Shown here in pieces: positions 31,841 through 37,751 of a DNA stretch of 37,751 nucleotides; the first letter of the stretch is position 1, and each line of letters starts with the position of its first letter. A program made the position numbers and the translations under genes. The notes under the pieces were generated by a model. The model saw nothing but the letters and a program-made list of their open reading frames with translations. It was not told the DNA's origin and ran no database searches. The stretch is from CALIBK01 sp037444165 (GTDB lineage Bacteria > Desulfobacterota > BSN033 > UBA1163): NCBI GenBank assembly GCA_037444165.1, contig JBBIMX010000017.1:1-37751 (forward strand), written 5' to 3'.

Positions 31841-33982
31841 TCAGGCCAAGAGAATGGTTTCTCCTCCTCGGTTTTCTATAAAGGCTTGGTTTCGATAGCG
31901 GTTTCGTAGCTCCCCCATTTTGCCTTTATTCCAGCTGGAAAGTTTTGTAAAATATCCGGTAATTCGAGTAATTCCATCCACTTCCTTAGAACCGCAATAA
32001 CTGCAGGAGGATTGAAGTCCTCGACTGGTTCGATGACAGGCATTGCAGGTGGTGAATTCGGGGGAGAAGGCAATCTGGTCATTCTGCGTCTGGCGAAATG
32101 TTTTGATCACAAAATTGGCGATGGATTCCTTAGAAGGTTTAGCCTCCCCTAACCAGAGATGAGTCAGAGCGCCCGCTTCGATTAAGGGATGAAAGAGGCC
32201 TTCCTGTTTTACTCGTTCGATGGGATTAATCGGCGCACTCACATTGAGATGGGTCGAATTGGTATAATAGACTTCCCCTCGAGTGAGGTCTCCTTTGACG
32301 ATATGGCCTGATTTTGGAGAGTGATATTTCAGATCCAGTTTCGCAAATCGATAGGCTGTGGATTCGGCAGGGGTCTGTTCTAAGACAAACCGCATTCGAT
32401 GCCGTTCGCTCAACTTATCGACCAGAAGCTTCATATGGGCAATCACCTTTAATCCAAATTTAAAGGCCTGCCTCGATTGGTGCATCTCCTCACCTGTGTG
32501 AATCTGAACCAATTCGTTGAGTCCAACCATCCCGATAAGGAAACTGGCCCGATCCATTCTCAGATAAGGGATCCCATCTCGCTTCATCGCGAGAAGGGCC
32601 AGGGGGCCCTTTTCTCCCAGAGAGAGGAGCTTTTCAATAAACTGTTTCTTTTCGAGATGGGCCTTGACCGCCATTTCCACAAATTCTGTAATCTTGGAGA
32701 AGAGCCTGGTATCGTCCCCTTTGGCCAGATAGGCAATTCTGGGAAGGTTAAGGGTCACGTTCTGCAGGGCACAATAGCGCATCCTCCAGGGTTGTTGGGC
32801 ATCTTCGAGATCGGATTGCTCGAGTTTAAAACTGAGCCGACAGCATTCAGAGATTTTTGCTGTTTCTCCCCGATCAAATACATAGTAGGTATTCCCTTTT
32901 TCAGAGGCTACTTCGGAGATATGATAGAGAAACTCCATATAACGGGGGGTTTGAAAGAATTTCTCCGTAATATGAACCAGGGGTTTAGGAAAGAAGAATG
33001 GCCTTCCAGAACCATCCCCTTCCAAAAACACATCGAAGAGGGCCCAGGCAAATCGTTGGGATTCTTCCAGGTAGTCGCTATAGGTCTTTCCGGTTTGCTC
33101 CCCTCCGGGGCCAATAGCTGGAACCTTCTCAAAATGCTTAGGAATTTCCCAATAAAGATTAAGATCGGTAAAGATCGCCTGCCCTCCTCGAGCCACAGCC
33201 TGCTGAGAGAATTCGAAGATCATCATCTGGGCGAGTTGTTCTAATTCTCTATCCGACATCCCTACCAGATAAGGAGCAAAGAAGATATTGACTGCATCCC
33301 AGCCAATGGCCCCTGCAAAATGGCTCTGCAATGCAGCGGCAAACTTCACCATGTGGGCGAGGAGGACTTCAGGGTGTTTAGCAGGTTTTGCCATCGCGAT
33401 GGAATTAGGGAGGCTGAGACCGAAGCGTTTGATGTATTCGAGGGATTGACCGCTGCAGTAAGGACGGTCGATGAACCCGAGGTCATGAAGATGGATATCT
33501 CCTCTCATGTGGGCATCTGCAATCTCTTCTGAGAATACAGAAAGGAGGGCATATTCTTTTTTAATCCTTTCAGCGAGGGTGAGGTTGGTGGCTTCTGGAC
33601 CATGAGGGACATTGGCATTCTCCTTGTTGGGGTGAAGGATAAGTTGATCCACATCGTAAAGAGGCATTCCCAAACGGGTGTGCATCTTGCGAGCCTGCTC
33701 CAGTCCCCGCTCGATCAATTTGGTATCCACCAATTCACGGATGAGAGGGGCCGTAATCATCTTAATCTTTGAGGTAAGGATCAGTTCTTCCACTTCCCTG
33801 GCAATCTCTCTGGCCGTGTCGAGATCTACGTAAGTCTCTCTCAGGAGGGCATCCACGATTCTTTGGCGATCCCAGCCGTGCAATGACTCCTCAGAAGTGC
33901 GGACAAAAAGAGCCATATCTGTCGTTTCGAATTCTTCTCTCAATCCTCTACTTTCCCCTTTCATCTCCATCATATTTGGCAT
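31841..33982 (-). CDS. nrdD: Anaerobic ribonucleoside-triphosphate reductase (class III)
   Basis: NrdD makes deoxynucleotides from NTPs in the absence of oxygen through a glycyl radical. The 713-aa protein has an N-terminal ATP-cone (about 25-115) for dATP/ATP control, catalytic-site cysteines C176 (DRPYC) and C380-C381 (ISECCRLSF), a Zn site C646/649/660/663 and the glycyl-radical site G676 (RITGYF). The Cys-Cys pair and the neighbouring CxxC protein suggest a thioredoxin-type, not formate-type, enzyme. It is the first gene of its operon; AAGGTGAG precedes ATG 33982. Expression is probably under NrdR. Confidence 0.96.
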   Translation of the reverse strand: MPNMMEMKGESRGLREEFETTDMALFVRTSEESLHGWDRQRIVDALLRETYVDLDTAREIAREVEELILTSKIKMITAPLIRELVDTKLIERGLEQARKMHTRLGMPLYDVDQLILHPNKENANVPHGPEATNLTLAERIKKEYALLSVFSEEIADAHMRGDIHLHDLGFIDRPYCSGQSLEYIKRFGLSLPNSIAMAKPAKHPEVLLAHMVKFAAALQSHFAGAIGWDAVNIFFAPYLVGMSDRELEQLAQMMIFEFSQQAVARGGQAIFTDLNLYWEIPKHFEKVPAIGPGGEQTGKTYSDYLEESQRFAWALFDVFLEGDGSGRPFFFPKPLVHITEKFFQTPRYMEFLYHISEVASEKGNTYYVFDRGETAKISECCRLSFKLEQSDLEDAQQPWRMRYCALQNVTLNLPRIAYLAKGDDTRLFSKITEFVEMAVKAHLEKKQFIEKLLSLGEKGPLALLAMKRDGIPYLRMDRASFLIGMVGLNELVQIHTGEEMHQSRQAFKFGLKVIAHMKLLVDKLSERHRMRFVLEQTPAESTAYRFAKLDLKYHSPKSGHIVKGDLTRGEVYYTNSTHLNVSAPINPIERVKQEGLFHPLIEAGALTHLWLGEAKPSKESIANFVIKTFRQTQNDQIAFSPEFTTCNACHRTSRGLQSSCSYCGSKEVDGITRITGYFTKLSSWNKGKMGELRNRYRNQAFIENRGGETILLA

Positions 33983-34076
33983 ATTGGCTCACCTTTTTTC
34001 TCACCCATCCCTTACCCTTGAGAGTGGGATGAAGGTTGAGAGGGATTTTCAATATTTTTAGATTGAAACTATGGTA

Positions 34077-34123
34077 GGACTATATATTGTATGATTTTTC
34101 TTCTTTACAACAAGATCTTGTTA
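34077..34123 (-). promoter_or_regulatory. Two NrdR-box-like sites over the nrdD promoter
   Basis: Box 1 core CTATATATTGT (34080-34090) fits the NrdR consensus CwATATaTwGT fully. Box 2 core CAAGATCTTGT (34111-34121) fits with two changes and is a perfect palindrome when extended by one base. Their centres are 31 bp apart, three helical turns, the spacing NrdR needs. A minus-strand TACAAT (34091-34086) lies in box 1 and TTGTTG (34113-34108) in box 2, and a perfect TTGACA sits at 34131-34126, so binding would block the promoter. No nrdR gene is in the window. Confidence 0.72.
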
Positions 34124-34204
34124 TTTGTCAAGTGAAAATTTTAAAAACCTGTAAGTCTGCGATTTTAAGGGTGTTTGCTTTAGATTAAAGTTTTTTCGTA
34201 GAAG

Positions 34205-34233
34205 TTGACTTAAAAAGGCCCTCGTAGTATAAA
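34205..34233 (+). promoter_or_regulatory. Promoter of glmUS
   Basis: TTGACT (34205-34210), a 17-bp spacer and TATAAA (34228-34233) form a near-perfect sigma-70-type promoter. Transcription would start near 34240, leaving a leader of about 27 nt that carries AGGAGGA. It lies 80 bp from NrdR box 2, so the two divergent promoters look independent. Confidence 0.72.
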
Positions 34234-34266
34234 AATGGTTAAGTTCAAATTTCAGGAGGAAGAGCT

Positions 34267-35664
34267 TTGTCAGGAGTAGCGACGATCATTCTTGCAGCAG
34301 GGAAAGGAACCCGGATGAGGTCCGATTTGGTCAAAGTCCTTCATCCTCTCTTGGGCGTTCCTATGCTCTCCTATCCGATCGACCTATCCATCAAAGGAAT
34401 CAATGCTGAAAAGACGATCGTCGTCATTGGTCATCAGGCTGACCGAATTCGGGAGGCCTTTAAAAATGTCCAGGTCCAATTCGTCCTTCAGGAGGAACCC
34501 CTTGGGACCGGTCATGCCGTCCTTCAGGCCCTTCCTCTCCTGGATGGGTTTCAGGGAACAGTGCTGATCCTTTATGGAGATGTTCCTCTGGTGAAGGCAG
34601 AGACCCTGAAATGTTTTATTCAGACTTTCCTTAAAAATGACTCGACCCTTTCTGTTCTGACCGCAGTGGTGAAAGATCCCTTTGGTTATGGTCGAATTAT
34701 CCGAAATGCAGAGGGGTGGCTGGAGAGGATTGTTGAGGAGAAAGATGCTTCTGAGGAGGAACGACTCATTCGAGAAATCAACACAGGCCTCTTCTGCATC
34801 AGAGCCCCCTTTCTCTTCGAGGGATTAAAACAGATCAATCGAGAGAATGCCCAAGGAGAATACTATCTGACCGACCTCGTTGAGATAGCCCGAAGGATGA
34901 ATCTCCGATGTACTGCCCATATGGTTGCGGATCCTTTGGAGGTGATGGGAATCAATACACGATTGGATCTCAGCAAGGCCCATGAATTTCTCTATCAAGA
35001 GAAGGCAAAGGATTTAATGGCTGCAGGGGTGACCATCTTAGATCCCAAAACGGTCTATATCGACAGAGAGGTAGAAATAGGAAGGGATACCATTGTCTAT
35101 CCCTATTGTTTCCTTCAGGGGAAGACAAGGATCGGGGAGCGGTGTGTGGTCGAATCCAATTCCAAGATTTCTGATTCCTGGATTGGTAATGAAGTAACCA
35201 TCCGTTCAAATTCCATCGTCACCGAAAGCCGAATAGAGGATGGGGCCATCATCGGACCCTTTGCCCATTTAAGACCCCTGAGTGAGATCAGGAGCAAGGC
35301 AAAGATCGGGAACTTTGTAGAGGTGAAAAAATCGGTGATCGGCCGGGGGACCAAGGCGAATCACCTCGCCTATATCGGGGATTCCTTTATCGGGGAGGAA
35401 GTCAATATCGGCGCAGGGACGATTACCTGTAATTATGATGGATTTGAAAAACATCAGACCATCATCGGAGATCGAGTCTTTGTGGGATCCAATGTAGAAT
35501 TGGTAGCCCCGGTGAAGGTGGGGGATCATGCGACGATCGGGGCTGGAACGACGGTCACTCAGAATGTCCCGGAAGGGGCTCTTGCGATCAGCCGTGTCAA
35601 ACAGCGAAACATTCCGGGATGGAGGAAGAAGGTCGAGTCCCGACGGAAGAAAAAGGAACCATAG
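34267..35664 (+). CDS. glmU: Bifunctional GlcNAc-1-P uridyltransferase / GlcN-1-P acetyltransferase
   Basis: GlmU acetylates GlcN-1-P and then makes UDP-GlcNAc for cell wall and lipopolysaccharide. The 465-aa protein has the uridyltransferase motif LAAGKGTRMRSDLVKVLHPL at residues 9-28, a linker near 230, and a left-handed beta-helix with acetyl-CoA-site residues in GNFVEVKKS, NHLAYIGD and NIGAGTITCNYDG. The start is TTG 34267, chosen because AGGAGGA sits 6 bp upstream and the first motif follows at once. It is 2 bp from glmS. Confidence 0.96.
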   Translation: MSGVATIILAAGKGTRMRSDLVKVLHPLLGVPMLSYPIDLSIKGINAEKTIVVIGHQADRIREAFKNVQVQFVLQEEPLGTGHAVLQALPLLDGFQGTVLILYGDVPLVKAETLKCFIQTFLKNDSTLSVLTAVVKDPFGYGRIIRNAEGWLERIVEEKDASEEERLIREINTGLFCIRAPFLFEGLKQINRENAQGEYYLTDLVEIARRMNLRCTAHMVADPLEVMGINTRLDLSKAHEFLYQEKAKDLMAAGVTILDPKTVYIDREVEIGRDTIVYPYCFLQGKTRIGERCVVESNSKISDSWIGNEVTIRSNSIVTESRIEDGAIIGPFAHLRPLSEIRSKAKIGNFVEVKKSVIGRGTKANHLAYIGDSFIGEEVNIGAGTITCNYDGFEKHQTIIGDRVFVGSNVELVAPVKVGDHATIGAGTTVTQNVPEGALAISRVKQRNIPGWRKKVESRRKKKEP

Positions 35665-35666
35665 AG

Positions 35667-37496
35667 ATGTGTGGAATTGTAGGATATGTGGGACAACGAA
35701 AAACAGCGGAGGTCCTTTTAGACGGGCTGAAAAGACTGGAATACCGGGGCTATGACTCGGCCGGGATTGCAGTGTTTCATCGAGGAAAGATCGAGATCCG
35801 ACGAAATGAAGGAAAATTATCAAAATTAGAGGAAAGGATTCGGGGAGAGAGCTTTGATGGGAAAGTTGGGATTGGGCATACCCGCTGGGCCACCCACGGG
35901 AGACCTTCGGATGAGAATGCCCATCCCCACAAGGCAGGCCGAATCGCTGTCGTTCACAACGGAATCATCGAAAATCACCTTCCTCTCAGGGAGTTTCTAA
36001 AAAAGAAGGGTCGCCAGTTTACCTCTGAAACGGATACCGAGGTCATCTCCCACCTTATCGATGAATTCGTCAGGGAAGGAGCCTCCTTCTTTGAAGCCGT
36101 CCTTCTGGCTCTGGATAAAATTCAGGGCTCCTACGCCCTGGGTATTCTTTTTGAGGGGGAGAGGGAGTGCCTGATCGGAGCTAAAAAGGAGAGTCCTTTA
36201 GTCGTAGGAATCGGGGATGGGGAGTATTTTATTGCCTCAGATATCCCGGCCATCCTTCCCTATACTCGAACCTTTGTCTTTCTGGATGATGGAGAGTTGG
36301 TCTTTATCTCAGGGGAGGGAATCCGACTCTTCAATATGAGAGGGGAGGCTGTCTCAAAGGAGCCAAAACGAGTGGATTGGAGCCCAGTGATGGCCGAAAA
36401 GGGTGGCTTTAAACATTTTATGCTCAAGGAAATCTTTGAGCAGCCCAGGGCCGTGATCGATACCCTTAGAGGTCGGGTCTCTGAAGAGAAGGGGGATGGG
36501 CTCTTTGAAGAACTTTCGTTGGATGATTCCATCCTGAAAAGGTTCAGAAGAATCTGTCTCATTGCTTGCGGGACATCCTATCATGCTGCTCTGGTTGGAA
36601 AATTTCTCATCGAGGGTTTTTCAAGGATTCCTGTTGAGGCTGACATTGGATCCGAATTTCGATATCGAAATCCCATCCTCGGAGAGGATACCCTCCTGGT
36701 GGCGATCTCCCAGTCCGGGGAGACTGCTGATACCTTGGCTGCCTTGAGGGAAGGGAAGCGAAAAGGATCCTCTACGCTCGCTATCTGTAATGTATTGGAA
36801 TCAAGCTTAGCCAGAGATTCCGATCATGTAATTTATACCCGTGCAGGACCTGAAATTGGGGTGGCCTCCACCAAGACGTTTGTCACCCAACTCGTCATCC
36901 TCTTTCTCCTTTCTCTCAGGATGGGGAGATCCTTGGGCCATCTTTCCCAAGAAGAGGGGCGATCCTTGATCCAGAAGCTGATCAGGATTCCCCATCAGAT
37001 GGAGGAGATTTTGAAGGCTTCGCCAAAGATTGCCGAAATCGCCCGAAAGTATCTCGAGGCAAAGGATTTCCTTTATCTTGGGAGAGGGATCAACTATCCT
37101 CTCGCCCTCGAAGGCGCTTTAAAATTAAAAGAGATCTCCTACATCCATGCCGAAGGGTATCCCGCAGGAGAGATGAAGCATGGCCCGATTGCCTTAATTG
37201 ATCGAGAGATGCCCGTTGTCGTGATTGCTACCCAAAATGAAGTCTATGAGAAGGTTCTATCTAATATCGAAGAGGTTAAGGCAAGGGGAGGAAAGGTCAT
37301 CGCTTTGGCCTCCCAATCGGACGCTCTCATCTCAAAGAAGGCCGATGACATCATTTTCATCCCGGACACTCATCCCACCCTTGCTCCGATCCTCCTGGCC
37401 ATCCCGCTGCAGCTTCTGGCCTATTATATGGCCGATTTAAAAGGAACGGATGTGGATCAACCCCGAAATCTGGCTAAAAGCGTCACCGTCGAATAA
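35667..37496 (+). CDS. glmS: Glutamine-fructose-6-phosphate aminotransferase (isomerising)
   Basis: GlmS makes glucosamine-6-P from fructose-6-P and glutamine, the first step to UDP-GlcNAc. From ATG 35667 it has 609 aa. Catalytic Cys2 follows the start (MCGIVGYVG), the glutaminase site has GHTRWATHG and NGIIENHLPLRE, and the SIS domains have CGTSYHAALVGKF, ISQSGETADTLAAL and the terminal DQPRNLAKSVTVE. An upstream in-frame ATG at 35619 would put residues ahead of Cys2 and is rejected. No glmS ribozyme is present between glmU and glmS; the gap is 2 bp. Confidence 0.97.
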   Translation: MCGIVGYVGQRKTAEVLLDGLKRLEYRGYDSAGIAVFHRGKIEIRRNEGKLSKLEERIRGESFDGKVGIGHTRWATHGRPSDENAHPHKAGRIAVVHNGIIENHLPLREFLKKKGRQFTSETDTEVISHLIDEFVREGASFFEAVLLALDKIQGSYALGILFEGERECLIGAKKESPLVVGIGDGEYFIASDIPAILPYTRTFVFLDDGELVFISGEGIRLFNMRGEAVSKEPKRVDWSPVMAEKGGFKHFMLKEIFEQPRAVIDTLRGRVSEEKGDGLFEELSLDDSILKRFRRICLIACGTSYHAALVGKFLIEGFSRIPVEADIGSEFRYRNPILGEDTLLVAISQSGETADTLAALREGKRKGSSTLAICNVLESSLARDSDHVIYTRAGPEIGVASTKTFVTQLVILFLLSLRMGRSLGHLSQEEGRSLIQKLIRIPHQMEEILKASPKIAEIARKYLEAKDFLYLGRGINYPLALEGALKLKEISYIHAEGYPAGEMKHGPIALIDREMPVVVIATQNEVYEKVLSNIEEVKARGGKVIALASQSDALISKKADDIIFIPDTHPTLAPILLAIPLQLLAYYMADLKGTDVDQPRNLAKSVTVE

Positions 37497-37751
37497 GACT
37501 ACTGAAAAATGTAAATTGCAAAATGAAAGGGGAGCAATTAGAATTAAGGGTGTCCTTTAAGGTGGCACGTTGCCTTGTGTAATTCCTCACCGAAAAGGTG
37601 TGAATATCTATGGGTCCGAGAGGGATACCTTCGAAACTCTTAGAATGGGGATTCATCCCTCTTGGATCTTTCCCCTAATTGGGTGATGGCTTACGGGCCC
37701 TGTTAAATTTTTCATGGACATTGGGTTCCAGTTAGAATGACTCTCCTTGAT
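37497..37751. other. Right-edge non-coding tail with a long RNA helix
   Basis: No gene of convincing quality is seen. On the plus strand 37613-37626 can pair with 37655-37668 in 14 unbroken base pairs (two G-U), enclosing a 28-nt loop. A second small hairpin is possible near 37588-37600. A 22-codon ORF at 37610-37678, behind AAGGTG, spans the helix and could be a leader peptide. The helix lacks a following U-run, so it is not a classic terminator. No match to a riboswitch that I know. Confidence 0.45.

Noticed and set aside
32477..33244. 255-aa plus-strand ORF antisense to nrdD
   Set aside because: It is a shadow of nrdD, with no family motif and no ribosome-binding site.
35619..35666. N-terminal extension of GlmS
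   Set aside because: GlmS must start at Met before the catalytic Cys; an extension would block the Ntn active site.
35640..35667. glmS ribozyme
   Set aside because: glmU and glmS are separated by 2 bp, which leaves no room for the ribozyme core.
37610..37678. 22-codon ORF as a firm gene
   Set aside because: It is too short and without homologues I recognise; mentioned only as a possible leader peptide.

Overview
This window reads as chromosome of a strict anaerobe, probably a Desulfobacterota (deltaproteobacterial) or similar lineage. The supporting genes are an HdrC-HdrB-type iron-sulfur protein, an oxygen-sensitive class III ribonucleotide reductase as the only reductase visible, a four-function 2-oxoacid oxidoreductase with many Fe-S clusters, a Tat-exported DUF362 protein, a desulforedoxin-like Cys-rich miniprotein and a DctPQM TRAP transporter. 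The taxonomic call is an inference from gene content. Genes are densely packed, with many 4-30 bp overlaps. I see no rRNA, tRNA, CRISPR array, insertion sequence or phage gene.

Layout. 0-3.6 kb: an HdrCB fusion (+) converges on a MoxR ATPase/VWA pair (-). 3.7-7.25 kb: an operon (+) rph-rdgB-DUF6599-DUF362-TIGR04076 follows an extended -10 promoter. 7.2-11.6 kb: an operon (-) encodes a NEW3-domain membrane protein, an ABC ATPase, an ABC permease and a UMF1-type MFS transporter; it has a near-consensus promoter. 11.6-15.2 kb: a DUF1850 lipoprotein (-), a GlcD-type flavoprotein (+) and an NadB/SdhA-type flavoprotein (-). 15.3-21.0 kb: a minus-strand run panE-panB-dctP-dctQ-dctM-DUF3108-Cys-rich miniprotein, with a strong hairpin between dctP and dctQ. 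21.1-26.3 kb: a divergent XRE-cupin regulator followed by 2-oxoacid oxidoreductase gamma, a GltD-like/ferredoxin fusion, alpha and beta subunits. 26.3-28.9 kb: an MgtE_N-CBS protein and an unusual NRAMP-family transporter (-) behind a TTGACA-17-TATAAA promoter. 28.9-34.0 kb: nrdD, a thioredoxin-like gene, nrdG, a PAS-GGDEF diguanylate cyclase and an unrecognised gene (-), preceded by two NrdR-box-like sites 31 bp apart. 34.2-37.5 kb: glmU-glmS (+), then a tail with a long RNA helix.

How the genes may work together. 2-Oxoisovalerate is the substrate of PanB and a plausible substrate of the oxidoreductase, so the TRAP/pan genes, the XRE-cupin regulator and the oxidoreductase may form one 2-oxoacid uptake-and-use island. 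The NRAMP protein has lost the usual metal-site methionine and is paired with a channel-less MgtE regulatory domain, which points to Mg2+ rather than Mn2+/Fe2+. The nrd operon links deoxynucleotide synthesis, a CxxC reductant and c-di-GMP signalling in one transcription unit.
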